Part shown: positions 23,972-36,573 of the stretch, one piece after another | How positions within the stretch are numbered: position 1 is the first letter of the stretch | Layout: each line of letters begins with the position of its first letter | Assembly: GCF_009389715.1 (NCBI RefSeq) | Contig: NC_052400.1 | Span: forward strand, 2,728,001 to 2,792,000 | Source: Phoenix dactylifera | Taxonomy: Eukaryota > Streptophyta > Magnoliopsida > Arecales > Arecaceae | Length of the DNA: 64,000 bases | Direction: 5' to 3' | The notes under the pieces: model-generated | What the model was told of the DNA's origin: nothing | The model's input: the letters and a program-made list of their open reading frames with translations, nothing else | Database searches by the model: none | Translations under genes and position numbers: made by a program

Positions 23972-26001
23972 CTATTGGCTCTCCCCCTCTAACGCTTGCT
24001 GGAGAAGGGAAGGTCTTTTAACGAACCGGCCCTGAAAGGAACAAAGGAGAACCCAACCACCCAAAATTTATTAGAATTCCTTAACTTAATTTAAGTGGGA
24101 GGGGTATGGACCAAAACAGAAGAGACAAATCTTACACTTGCCTTCATCCGGGGCCGTCGGTCGGCGTTCACCTTCCGGACCTGGTACCGGATCTTCTTGG
24201 AGAAGAGCCGGGTCCTCCGCTTCTCCTTGTACCTTAGCACGCTCGCCTCCCGCACCCCGCCGCCGCCGCCGGCCTCTGGAAACAGATCGATGTCGGCTAG
24301 CTTGGCCTGCCAATTTATCAACTAGACACTCAGGAATCAAGATATATGTGGCCTCATGATCAGAAACAGTCGCCACATAGAAGATATAGCTGGAGGTTTT
24401 TCTATTCATTTGTCGTTCAAAATTATAGCTGGTTTTTGCATTGTAACAGTGTAATATTTTTACAAAATTAATCCGAACTCTTTTTAACACATTAATTATC
24501 CGTACAGAAAAAACAGAACGTTTCCTCGGATGTCCGCATAGGAATTCCTATGCACGCGTCCGACCAGTTGCCGGACGCCGGCCGTCCGGGGAGACATCAG
24601 AATCCACAACGAACTCCGGGTGACGGAAATACCCCCAAGTGGTTGGACATTCTAGTTATCTTACTAGGGGCATGATTGGGATGTTAGAAAGCGGGAAAAG
24701 TAAATGGATAGGGAACTACAAACGGTCACTAAATTTAAATTTACAAGCTGCTGATAGATTGCTATAGGGTGAGAGCTTGCTGCTAATCTGTATCCAATTT
24801 TTCACTAGTTTAGACAATCCCCACCATCCGATCAGCCGACGCATTCCTCTATGGCCGGAGCTGAGATCAATCAAAACTCCGCCGCCGGATGGTTGGGATT
24901 TTATCTAGATAGCTGGTGAAATGTGAAGCCATGGTTAGCATTGCAGAGTATCTCAAAATTATGGGTCAAGAAGAGAGCTTTGATACATACGAGAGCTTCG
25001 GCGGAAGAATGAGGCGAGTCGGGACCATCGGCAAATACGGAACCATGGCCAGACCATGCCTTGAGGACCTCCTCATGGTTCAATTTGAGTCCCAAACCAG
25101 ACTTCAAGTTCCCCGGTTTGGCGGCGGCGGCGGTCTGCATGTCGCCTACTTCCTCCTTCTCTACCTTCTTCTTCTTCTTCTTCTTCTTCTCTGATGACGG
25201 CGTCGAGGTCTTAAATTTGGGGACAATCTCTTGCATGGGAACAGTCGGAGAGCTCCACCATTCCCTATCATCGGAATGCCTCAACGCCCGGTGCAAGTCT
25301 CTTCGGAACTGAAATCCAAAGCCGAGCTCCAGCTTGCCGCCTAAGCCGAACCCCATCAGGCTCCGAAGGGAGGGATTGATGTGGGAATTGTCATTGGTGA
25401 GTTCTTCCTTGTCGTCGGCATTGGTGGCGGCGTTCATGCTGAGGTTGCCCATGATGCTATCAATGCCCTCTTCGGCCTCCTCGTCAAGGATGGATTCCGC
25501 ATCGAAGTCCTCCTCAAGGGGGTCAGGAGAAGAGGGCTCTCGGAATTCATTCCCCACCGAGCTCGTGCTCTTCTTCTCGAAGGAGCTCTTCAGCGTGGGC
25601 TCGATTCGAAAGGCTGGTTTTTCAGGGGACGACTCGCGGATGAGGAATGCGGCATCGCCGGGGACAGGGAAGGGAGGGAGGAGCTCGGAGCAGGACTCGG
25701 AGAAGGAGCCGAATAGCTTGGTTTGCTTGGATATATTCCTTGAACTCTTCTTGGTGAAGAAGATGTTGGGGTATATGGTGGAGAGGAGGGCGGCAGCCTC
25801 ATTGTAGGTCTGGTGAGGCCTTTTTCGAGGGGTTCGAGCCTTCTTGATGGAGATGGTGCGCGAGGAGTGGCTCGACTCCGAGAGGGTGGAGGAAGGAGAG
25901 GAGGTGTGGGAGGACCGGGCCGACGAGGAGGAAGAGGAGGGTTTCACGATATCGAGGTCGAACCCATAGGTTCGGCTGCCGCCGCTGAGGCACGAAGACA
26001 T
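23972..26001 (-). CDS. CIA2: CCT-domain protein of the CIA2/CIL (CHLOROPLAST IMPORT APPARATUS 2) family
   Basis: Nuclear regulator; in Arabidopsis CIA2 and its paralogue CIL raise expression of plastid import (TOC) and plastid translation genes. Exons, high to low: 26001-24991, 24306-24142, 24031-23972, giving 411 aa (Arabidopsis CIA2 is about 435). The N-terminus [20 protein letters not shown] and the [20 protein letters not shown] block (61-80) are family hallmarks. [20 protein letters not shown] (166-185) is an acidic conserved segment. An eight-lysine tract (272-279) is a likely nuclear signal. The CCT domain spans about 355-398 ([20 protein letters not shown] onwards, ending RPRMK then GRFVKR). 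The last intron uses a GC donor (AAG then GCAAGT), and GRFVKR continues exactly where the family requires. Whether it is CIA2 or CIL cannot be settled here. Confidence 0.93.
25165..25190. repeat. TTC/GAA microsatellite coding the lysine tract
   Basis: About eight AAG codons in a row on the minus strand inside CIA2 exon 1. They encode most of the poly-lysine stretch, which is therefore prone to length change. Confidence 0.85.
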
Positions 26002-27000
26002 CGTTTCTTGAAGAAGCTATAGAATAATAGTGATTGCAGAGTCTATGGGGCTTGGAATCCTAAAACCAGATGGTCCTAAAACCCTAAACCCAGATGCAGT
26101 TGTCTTCCTCTAGTTGTCAAAAAACTTCAGATGAAGAAGCAAAGGGAGAAATGGAATAAAAATTTCCACTTTGCTAAAACCCTAAAACCCCACTTCACGG
26201 AAAATATATATTATTATTCATAAGCCGCTATTGGGGCGACCTCAATCGAATTCCATGAAAAATATCTCAGGAAACCTGAAAAATCTAGGCCCTATAAGAG
26301 AAATTAAACCTCGGGAAATGGTTTCTTTAAAACCTATTAAACCCCACAAAAACCCTACCAGCTGCCGCCACCAACAAAAAGAAGAAAAGAGAGAGAAAGT
26401 AAGATGGGGATTAGAAGAAAGAAAAAAAACACGACTGAATCCTGGGCGTCCCCGAAGCTCGAAAACGCCGGCTAATTCCTCTCCAAGACGCGAAATTTAC
26501 ACCTGAAAAGGCGCGAATGAAAGGAACAGAGGATCAAAAAGAAAACTTTCCAATCCCAAAATCGCCGCGGAAGGCTCCTGGTTTCAGAGAAGAAAACAGG
26601 GCAAGCGCTTCTTAAAGAAACCCGGCAAGAATTCCAACGAAGATAGGCATCTTGGAAGCTCGAAATGGAATAGGGACTCCGATGGGTAAAGGGTACGAAT
26701 CCATACCTAAACTAAAACAGAAAGAAACACCCAGAAAGAAGAACGAAAGAAAGAAAGAAAGGGGAAAGAAGGACGAAAGAGTCGGCAATCTCGAGAGAGC
26801 AAAAGAGAAGGGAGGAAAGGTGTCGAAATCTCGCAGTGGAGGGAAGAACGGAAGGAGAGTGGTCAGTGCGTGAGGAGGGATTCGAGAGGGCCGAGCGACG
26901 GGATTTTAGAGAGAAAGAGCAGGGGAAGCGACAGGGCTAGCTTTCACCATGGACCCCTGCAGGCCCCACTTCCTCTGTCTCTCTCTCTCCCTCATATCCT
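26002..27000 (-). promoter_or_regulatory. 5' UTR and promoter region of the CIA2-type gene
   Basis: Upstream of the ATG the minus strand is rich in CT/TTTC tracts (plus strand AGAAAGAAAG about 26730-26770; CTCTCTCTCTC about 26975), typical of plant 5' UTR and core promoters. The open frames here are by-products of this purine/pyrimidine bias. No definite TATA box or transcription start was identified. Confidence 0.35.
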
Positions 27001-27802
27001 ACTGGTAATCGTGCTCATAGAAATTATTTCCTCTTGTGATATGACCCTTGTGTCCCTCCCTAACAACATCAAAAAAAAAATATAAATATATAACCTCACT
27101 TATACTTTTCAATTTCACCAAAATAGCCCTAGATAATTTTGAAACCTCGAATATCAAAAATAGCAAAAAAAAAAAAAAGGAGTCTCATTAGTCATTAATT
27201 TTATTGGTTATAAAAATATTTATAGAAACTATGTGCTTTCTATAAAGTATAATTTAGCTGGTATTGTAAAAGATAATCAAAAAAAGAGATTTATGTAATA
27301 AGCAATGCATGAGTTGACGTATTTGGCATTCCTATATAATAATATCTTATATTCGGTACCACGTGATTATGAAAAAAATATTTTCTAACAAATACGTTGT
27401 GCATTATGGGATGTTTATGGGATGCAGCACAAGTGATATAATCTAATATTGGATAAAATCATGGCTTTCATTATCAACACACTATATAGGAAGTCCCATA
27501 GTAGTAGCTTATTCGGTCTAATACCCAAATTTTATTTTTAATTCAAATATAATCCTCCAAAGCCCCGATATAATTACTTGATTCTATAGATGTTTCAATT
27601 TTACGAACATATGATGGGATCTATCTTGGTATTTTTTTGAGAAACTAAAATTTCAACAAACCTAGCATTTTAATTTCTTCAGACCTACTAAGGAGTTTAT
27701 AAAGTCTAGATGAACCATCAAATATATAAACTGAAGTAGCGCCAAAAAACAACTATTTCGTAAAGATCCTTCAAGAGAAGAATGCTACTGAATATTAAGT
27801 TC

Positions 27803-27805
<3 letters not shown>

Positions 27806-27844
<39 letters not shown>
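27806..27844. repeat. TA microsatellite
   Basis: About 19 TA units. Confidence 0.95.
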
Positions 27845-27847
<3 letters not shown>

Positions 27848-29436
27848 CTGATTAAAAAAATGAAGATAAAAATAAAATGTTTGATTCCATCACTAATCCA
27901 TAAGAAAAAGTCATCCAAGTATCTATCCAATCACAACCAACAAAAAAAAAAAGAAGAAGAAGTGCTGCCTGTAAACATACCAATTTAGATGAGATTCATG
28001 AGAATTTGGTGTGATGAGATTGGATGTATGGGTACTTAGGTCTTTCTAAACAAGCCAAAACAAGGAGGCAGCAATATTGCTTGGGTGCAGTTCTCCCAAA
28101 CTCCAGGGGCAATTCACTGGGGATTTTTTGGCCCATCATCTCACACTATCCTGCGCTTTAAGGGAGGTTTGCTTATCTGATGACATGGCACTCTCTCATT
28201 AGCTCGAGTGGATTCTATAGTCTACGTGGCCTGCTCTTTATTGGCTGTCAGCCTTTCTCGTGAATCGAGGTGAGGCTGTGAATATATCTTGGTTCGGATC
28301 TCGCAAGGAGATGTCAGGGATTTCAGCAACTTGGCCGTGTTTTGTCCCTTGGTGTGTGGCTGTTTTGGGTCATACGTTGTGACTCTTGGCTTCAATCACT
28401 ATTGATGAGAGGCTTTTCACCTCCACAAGCTGCAAGGGGTAGGATTTTTTTGGTTGGTCAGTGAAGGAAATTAAATTGGATATTTTGCAAGATATCTCTA
28501 AAAGTTATCTATTGTGTCTCAACTGTAGATATTTTGAAGCATTGCTGATTGGTTTGCAAAACAGTATGCAAAATATCATGGAGAACTTTTAAGTATATCA
28601 TCTAAGACTTTACAATCTAGGACCTAAGATATAACTTTCTTTTATTTATTCCTTATGTGCTATTACTTAGAATAAACAAAAAAATTAATTTAACATCAAT
28701 TTCTAAATAATAAACCCTACTTCAAAATAGGAAGGCAAGTCCTGTTTAAAGCAAAAAATAGAGGATTATTTGATCAATCTACTAATCCTGTGTTAATTAA
28801 ATGCAAAGGCTTGGTGACCATTATTGACTAACTGCAAGTCCCCAGCCCCAGCCCCATTTACCATCAAAAACAGCCTTTTAAGTGGAACCTTAGCCAAATA
28901 TGACTGCATTTAAGCTTGTATTCCATCCAATACACTGCAGATAAGCAACAATTTTCTGAACACCTAAACTTCTTCTCAAGTACTACTTATTTCTCCTACC
29001 TCCATGATGCATGTGACTTCTCTCTTTACCTGAGGGAGAGGGAGAGATCAATAAAATTTTTTGTCCAGATTAAGGCAGATCCATTCAAACCCAAAGAGGT
29101 GCTAAAAAATGTTCAACTTTGCTACACTCCTTAAAAGATTTTTTTTTTTTCTGCTTCTCCAATTATAAGACTCCGATGGACCCAAGCTTGTTGTTTCTTA
29201 TTTGTTAAATTCTATCACAGTCTACAACATTGGTATTTATTTATTTATTTGGTTTTGTGGTTGTTAGAATCTATTGGTTGATTGATTATTCTAAGCTTAG
29301 CTGGTCTTACCAAACTTCATCATGCTCCTAGTTTATATAAAGGCTTCTCGTATACATTATAATAGATAGGCAGAAATACAATTTTCTTCTCTCATTCTTC
29401 AATTTTAACAGAAATCTTTGGTAAATTGTGGTTTTA

Positions 29437-29676
29437 TTACAATAAGATCATGTGTCGGAGCATATCCTCTAAAAATCCAATTGCCATGACTTGTTGCCGG
29501 TAGGAAGCTCCAAAGGTCAGCGTCGCAAACGGAGGTCGCCTTATCTCCTTCCATGATATGGTGCTTGGGGTCCCCGGCACGGACACGTTGCTCTTTCTGT
29601 AATCCACCATCGCTTTGGATAATTCCGGGCATGGTCCCAAATGGAAGCCCCTCGTTCCAATTGGTTTCTTCAGCTG
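29437..29676 (-). other. Coding-like fragment, possible terminal exon, product unknown
   Basis: On the minus strand a good acceptor (TTTTTGTGCAG, plus-coordinate 29677) is followed by about 79 codons with G/C-rich third positions and a TAA. The translation includes LKKPIGTRGFHLGPCPELSK, PGTPSTISWKEIRRPP and FGASYRQQVMAIGF. I do not recognise the family. No matching upstream exon was found within the next 2 kb, so it may be a gene fragment carried by a transposon or a relic. The second open frame over the same bases has poorer codon use. Confidence 0.3.
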
Positions 29677-30572
29677 CACAAAAATCCTAGATCTTATCTG
29701 ATCAGAGAAATTTTGTGGCCAGGGCCACTTTTTGCTGTACTAATTAGCATCAAACATTGGGGATAAAGTCTCGGTGGTGTCCACTATGTTCAAATTTAAG
29801 CACTGTACGCCACTTATATAACACCACATCATCCAGATAAAACCATTGGAGATGGAGAGGTAGAAAAATCATATAAGTACTTTACATTTTCAATCTTATA
29901 TTTCGTTAATTTAACATATATTGTATGGTCACAGACACATTGTTCTTTAGGTATATTATATAAAAAATATAGAGTATGTTACATTTGAATATCGGTAATG
30001 AAATTAAAAAAAAATATTTTTAACTTGGAACTAAATAAGATAAACTTAAAAACATCGAGAGAGAAAAATGGTGTACCATTATGATTCAATGTGGTATAGT
30101 ACGTATTGATACCAAGGTTGCCAACTTTATATGTATGTGTGTGTACACATATATATATATATATATAAAGAGACAGATTTGGTTGTACTTTAGTGGATCT
30201 CGACTCAGATCCGGTTAGGTTCAAATTGGATGATGGAGAGCCTATATTGATAGTTTGACCTATTGGATGCGTTCTACTGTTTTTAAATTGCCTATGCACC
30301 AAAAATCATGTGATTTGTAGACTTCTAGCCCACACATTATATGGTCAAAAAAAATATATGTATTATTTCTTGTTATTTCAATTGTCTAATATTTTGACCG
30401 CTTTATATAGAGGTTAGAGGTCTCCAACTCACGTGATTTTTTATGTATAAGTAGTTTAGAGGTAATAAATCACATCCAATGATCGAATCATCAATGTGAG
30501 ATCTCCATCATTCGATCTAGATCTAAGCAGATTAAAGTAAAGATCCACTTGGTTATAGCTAAGCCTACATAA

Positions 30573-30579
<7 letters not shown>

Positions 30580-30643
<64 letters not shown>
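30580..30643. repeat. Compound CT/AT microsatellite
   Basis: About 19 CT units directly followed by about 12 AT units. Confidence 0.95.
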
Positions 30644-32794
30644 ATGTTTAACATGGAATTAATATATTGATACATTTTCTAATTATAATTACCTATACAA
30701 TGTAGCTCACTAAGATGGGCAATTCTTGAGAAGAGCATAGATGATTGTTGGTACAACAGTTAGTCGCTACATGCATGTTCGATATGCATCTAAATCATGA
30801 CAATGTTGTGACTTTTATGTATGGGTGTGCGCGTACTTTTTAAAAAAAACCAAAATAAATATATAAATAATGCTTATTTATTACACTCTTTGGTTTCAAA
30901 TTCTTAAACTCATAAGAAACTTTGTGGTTTTGCCCTGCTTTTCAAAAGTTTAGATAATTATGATTGTTCTCGAAGTCACCACATATCTTTCTAAAATTTA
31001 TTTAGCCTCTTTCTTTTATTACATCATTACATCTTATAGATCTTGCAAGGAAAATATTTAAATGTGTTTCTTTCATCTAGGCCATCCAATGCTATTATCA
31101 TAATATGGGTAACATGATGAATGACTTTCGAACCAATCCTGTTATATTTTTTGTATATTTCTACATTCTACATAACTCTTTCATTTGAGGATTTGTCAAG
31201 CAAGAGAGCATGAATCAAGCCTTATAAAATCTTGAGTTTGCCAAAACGAGAATTAAGCAACAAATATGAATTTTGGATGCTAGTAGTGTGTAAGATTATA
31301 TAATGTACAGTTGAGCCCAGCCCATTATATTGTTCCCTCTTAACGTAGTCTAGGTCCATATGGATCGAAAAATAAAGCAGTCCCCAAATAGAAATCTGTA
31401 AATATTTGATGCCTATTTGGGGACCTACAAATAATCTCGTCCGCATCTTTAGTCTTCCCTACAGTGATCGCACAATGGCTGTTTATGCGATCGCTAGTCG
31501 AAGGATTTGTATTTATAGTTAAGGACTCCTTTACAGCACATCAACGTGATTTTGTTCTAGGTTTCATATGAAGTTGTCGTGAATCATCAATTTTATGTGG
31601 AGTACAAGAATGGCGAGCCAAGCCTCAGATGAAACTTGTAGCGATAGGAATCAAAAACTAAACTAAATGGATGTTAAGGGTTGCGACAATATTAAGTACT
31701 TGTTTGTAATTTAAGATTTCATTAGGAACTGAGAGCTAATTTTCTTTTTCGACATGGTGGGCTTATCCCCTTCCCTCCCTTTGTGTCTCCATCTCTCCCT
31801 GGCCATTTTCCACTTCTCCTGGAGTTCACGATGGCTGCCATCAAGTTCCAAGCTTGAAGCTTGGACCTACTAGCATCGCCTCCCGATCAACGAGAAAAGC
31901 AGTAGGATTGGAAACCCTAGCATATGTTTTTCCTCCTCTCTTTTTTCTCTCTATGGTTTCAAATCAAATTATTTATGATGAGAGTAAAGATCCCTCCTTG
32001 ATATGGCATCTGTGAAGCTAGAGGTCGGCGAATAGAATTTGTGAAAAAGATTTTGAAAATTATTCAAATAACTCTCTGCAACCATAATAGAATGCAAGAA
32101 AAGATCTCTCCTCCTTCTGAAATTTATGTAATAGATGGCGTTTGTAAAGTAGATTTTGATAGACTAATCAGAAACTTGTTGGTGCCATTGATTATTGTAT
32201 CATGTAGAGTTGTATGGGAGCCCAAAAGGCCTTAATACAAATAAGTTTTGATGCTTGTTTTGTCATGATATACATATATCTTTATGTGTATGTTAAAAAA
32301 GGTGAAGAATTAGAGAGAATTCTGAGCTGTACTTGTACACGTCTGTTCTGCTGAAGCAATTTTTATGCTATTGAACTATAAATAAATCATCATTCCTAGA
32401 GCTTGATAAAAGTGAGAGCTGTTATCTTGCTAGGTCGTTTGGTACAATGTTCTAGTTTTTATTTTCTTCTAATATTGGCTGAATGGCTGAGAATGTGGTA
32501 ATTAGTGTTATTCAATTTTCTTGTTCCTTGTGACTTTTACAGTGCTATTTGGCTTATACGGTGCTATTTGCCTCCAATCACAAATAATCAGTCATCTTTG
32601 AGGAAACTACTGTCATCATCAGAATTGAGAAGCATTCTTTTGTTCACCCAAACTGAATGTGCATAAAAACACTACATTCCAGGACATAAGGTTGGCAAAA
32701 AAATTTCTAAGCCGCATCTATATTTGCTGCGACATATATTGCCACATGCTTTTTTTTTTTTGATATGAAAATAGATGATAATTGAACTCAAGAC

Positions 32795-33099
32795 ATGTTT
32801 GGTTGAAGAGGGTTGGGTTCTGGAATCGGAATGGGAATGAACGACTTCCATTCCACCTGTTTGGATGGAGAAAGTTTCATTTCCATTATGATTTTGGTGG
32901 AAAATAAAAATGTCCCAATCCTAATTCTTTTCCGATATTTAAATCTCAATTCAATTTTGATTTCGATTTCAGTTATGAACCAAATATAATAGAAAATATT
33001 ATCATTTCGATTTTTAATCTATACTATGCTTTTGATTTCAATTTTGATTTCAACCATGAATCAATTCCAATTCTGATTTCGAGCGCGAACCAAACCTAG
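32795..33099. mobile_element. MITE-like element, copy 1
   Basis: Begins TGTTTGGTTGAAGAGGG and ends GCGAACCAAACCTAG, so the tips are inverted (TTTGGTT/AACCAAA). The interior is rich in GGAATCGGAATGGGAATGA and in TTTCAATTTTGATTTC-type words. A related copy lies at 34246-34490. No coding capacity. The target duplication was not resolved. Confidence 0.5.
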
Positions 33100-33221
33100 C
33101 CATCCAGGTCTCAATTCGGAACCTGAGGTGCACTGGACCTGAGCTCGGCGGCCACCGCGTTCCAACCCCATGGCATTCTCTCCTCTCCGGAAAGAACCGA
33201 GCAAGCAACCAGAGAGAGGAG

Positions 33222-33332
33222 CTGCCGACGCCGAACCTGAGCACCAACGTGCCGGTGGACGCCGTGGTGGCCTCCGACATCCTCAGGGACTGCAGAAAAG
33301 CCGTCTCCAAGATCATCGGCAAGCCCGAATCC
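33222..33332 (+). pseudogene. First-exon relic of a MIF/D-dopachrome-tautomerase-like (MDL) gene
   Basis: Thirty-seven codons read LPTPNLSTNVPVDAVVASDI then LRDCRKAVSKIIGKPES, followed at once by a GTGAGA donor. This matches plant MDL (macrophage migration inhibitory factor-like) exon 1, which ends in GKPES before an intron. The initiator is CTG instead of ATG and the usual Leu four residues in is Pro. The Pro that would become the catalytic N-terminal residue is kept. No second exon was found downstream to 37 kb. High GC (about 65%) and intact frame suggest fairly recent loss, or capture of a gene fragment beside the MITE-like element that ends 120 bp upstream. Confidence 0.75.
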
Positions 33333-34245
33333 GTGAGAAAGCACAATAATCTCTCTCTCCTCCTCCTCCTTTTTGTGGGTCAACTTTTTTCACAGTTAAT
33401 AAGATATACTGCCAGATATTTGATGAAATTACTCTGTGAGAGTGAGTAGTGAGAATACTTCTTTGATAGGATTGGTTCTTTGTTTATCTCTTCTTGCCTG
33501 CTAAATTGATGGATCTGTGGCATAGTGTGACGATAAAATGAGTTTTTCTCCTGAAAGATAATTTGTTTATTGGGTTATAAGCTTCTGATAATTTAATCAT
33601 GGTGGGATGCACTGGGATGCAGTAGGTTGTGGTTCTCCTTCCAAAGTTACGATTTTGATCAGTCTACTCTGAATGGGAGTAGGTTTTGTCATACTTTTCA
33701 TTTTTTACGTACATTGTGAGCGTAATTTCTTATAGCTGAGGTTGGATTGATGACTATTGCAGTTCAAGGAGGCCTTCCATCTGCAACTCATGTAGTTCTT
33801 TCATCTGCAATTGCCACCAAGATACTACAATGAGGCAAATATCCTGCTCTCAGACCATTGCAGAAGTGAAAAGCATTTGATTCCCAAATGCTGGAAGAAG
33901 CTCACAAATGAGAGGAGAGAAAAATGTGGAACCCAACTGTCCCACTTTCACCCATTCTCTCTTATGAGAATCCTTATCATGCATCCAACATGAATGAGAG
34001 AGAGAGATGGAAGTCAGAATAACCAAGACCCTTTTCCTTTTTTTTTCTTCATCCAACACAACCATCATGTTTTGAGGTTAATGTAGATATGTGTGTTTTT
34101 GCACCCATGGGCTCTTTGAGTGTACCTAACAAGTATTAAATTTGCAATTTTGGCAAGGTGCCATATCAATCTCACAGCAATACACAAGCAATCAACCTGT
34201 GGCTTAATAGCGAGGGCTACTCTAAATCCTCCAAAACATTAGGGG

Positions 34246-34490
34246 AATGTTTGGTTAAGAAGAGTTGAGCTTTGGAATGAAAATGAGTGACTTTTATTGC
34301 GACTACTTGGTTGGACGAAGTCCCATTTACATTCCGATTTTAGAGAGGAATGGGATGGAATCGGAATAGGAGTGTCCCAATCATTCAAAATTCAATCTCG
34401 GCTCTCTTTTAGTATTCAAATTTCATTCCAATTTCAATCAAAAACCAAATATATGGCTATTTTGATTTCCATTCTGATTTTGAGTCCACG
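34246..34490. mobile_element. MITE-like element, copy 2
   Basis: Shares its start (TGTTTGGTTAAGAAGAGTTG), internal TGTCCCAATC and CAATTTC words and the AACCAAATAT word with the element at 32795-33099, but is shorter and more diverged. The right boundary is uncertain. Confidence 0.4.
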
Positions 34491-35749
34491 AAGATAAATA
34501 TTATGGCGTGAAACTTAGAATGCATTTAGTGAGTCCTGCTGTTTTACCCCTCATTCTCTAGCTCTAAGCATGAAACACATGCAGAGAAATTTATGCCATT
34601 TAGAGAAGTTTATTTTTGATTTTTGATTTTTATAACTTTATTTTGAAAAAAGTAAAGTTATAAAAATTCAGGGTGGCTTGCAGAAGTAATGTCTTTGCAT
34701 TTCTTTTGCAGAAATAATGACTTGCCACTGGAGTGGATCCAAAAGATAGCATTATTAGGGAAATAGTTCAAGGTTGTAACTCTGTTACTTTTATAATTTT
34801 GTATGGCACAAGTAAGTTTAAAATATTCAAAGCAGTCTTATCCATTTTTGGTCAAGGGATGAACAACAACTAGAACCAAATGAAAGAATAACAAATTACC
34901 TTTAAGCAGAATCCAGCAAAATTTGAGATTTATTTTAAAATATATCTTCATCATTAACATGCAATCAATTTATTTTTTGCTTTTTTCTATGATTTTATAG
35001 CCGGTGACATCTTTGTGAAGAGCAATGAAATATAAAAACTGGTTTATTGGTAAAGAAAAAGTAGTTTTCTTTTCTGGAAAAAAAAAAAAGGACCATCCAC
35101 CCAATTAGGTTTAGGTGGGATTCGAACATAATTACTACGAAAAAAATATATCGAATGTTGATGTTTGATTAAACCAAAAATATAGCATTTAAGAACTAAC
35201 TTTGCTTAGTGCATATGATTAATGCGCATGATTATGGGAAGCATCCAAAAGTAATGTTGACCGAAACCATTACAATCCAAAACTTTTCAAAATATTTTCC
35301 GAACTCTCTTATGGATTTTTTTTTTTAAAAATCAAAATATTTTTTTCTTAAAAATGGAAAGCTTGAGGAGGATTTACTACTATCATTATAGTTTATCCCT
35401 TGCCACTTGTAAGGTTTGGAGAGAAAAAAAGTGAAAAATAGTAAAACAATAGTGGCAATATTCACACTCAGGGGTAGAGAATGCATAAAGATGGCCCATT
35501 TATATCATATACTGTTAAGTGTTAACGAATGCTAACGTTAGTACTTGCAGTAACAAAATCTTGTTGTTGGATTGGATCACGAAAGATTGATGTCAATTCA
35601 AAAACATTTAAATTTAGAAACCGTAAATAAAAGGTTTTGCTGCGATGCTTCTGAAATTATTTTTATTTCAGTAATACTTCCATAAATTCTTCAAACTTTG
35701 TGGTCTTTTTAAAATAATAGAAGCAATTGCCAACATCTTTGTCTCGCCG

Positions 35750-36160
35750 TCATAATTTGGGATGGTAGTGGCGGCGATACAGAAAAGAGATCACCAATTT
35801 CGGACGCCACTATTGATGCCAATCAAGATGGAGAAGGGCTTGCGATTGATGCCTATGGATGTCTAGGTTTTTGCTAAGTATCTGGTGCGGACACCAGTAC
35901 CGGATCGTCTGCTATGCAGGGCCACGGTCATCGCATGAGGATGGTCCAGCCACTTTCGTTACGGCTGGATTGATTTTATGTTATTTTATTATATATTGAT
36001 TGGGCTTGTTTGCATATTGTCATTTTAGGATCTTTATAGGATTGTTTTCTTTGTAGGGATCTTTTTGTTATTTCTTAACCCTATATATATGGGTTCATGC
36101 GCTTTTTTAGGGTTATTGAATGATTGAATGAAAATAGCTTCCTTTTTTTTGAAATCCAGA
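35750..36160 (+). mobile_element. Possible solo-LTR-like sequence
   Basis: Contains a CCTATATATATGGG TATA-like box at about 36080, then about 30 bp on AGGGTTATTGAATGATTGAA followed by AATGAAAATAG, an arrangement typical of the R/U5 region of plant LTRs. A GC-rich stretch precedes it. No TG/CA ends, target duplication or internal retroelement genes were identified. Confidence 0.3.
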
Positions 36161-36573
36161 TGAGAAGTCTAGTCCTTCTTCTTCTCCGTCGAGGCTCTAC
36201 TAGAGGTAGACCTCTCGATGCTCCTTGAGGCCAAGGTTTGCTAGATGCTAGCCGCCTAAAAATGGGGATCGACACATTCTGGGTTAGTTGTCCTAGGGAC
36301 ATAGTGGCAGGGAGGAAGTTCAGGAGGTGATCGAGGATGATGACAAGGTGTTTAGTGTTTCTGGCAGGAAGGTTAAGTTAAGGAGTTGGTTAGTGTGAAG
36401 AGATGGGATCGAAGAGGGGTTGTATTTGAGCTGGCAGCCAATGAGGCTAAGAGAATGGGAGAGTTTTTGTGACCATAAGTTTCATGACAAAAGAAAGAGG
36501 TACTAGTAAGGCTTCCAATTGGTTAGGTTATTGTGATGACGGGTTTCAAGATAAAGAAAATGGAGATTATTAG

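Larger units (their letters stand above)
27001..32790. other. Intergenic stretch with microsatellites, one unrecognised coding-like fragment
   Basis: AT-rich spacer. It contains TA tracts at 27806-27844 and about 30150-30168, a compound CT/AT tract at 30580-30643, and a coding-like fragment at 29437-29676. No other gene, RNA gene or well-bounded transposon was recognised. Confidence 0.5.

Noticed and set aside
25061-25993. Several frames overlapping CIA2 exon 1 on both strands
   Set aside because: Shadows of a coding exon with strong codon bias; the minus-strand frame from 26001 matches the CIA2 family throughout.
34502-35740. Possible exons 2-3 of the MDL relic
   Set aside because: No segment resembling the YVMV start of exon 2 or the conserved later MIF blocks was seen on the plus strand downstream of the relic.
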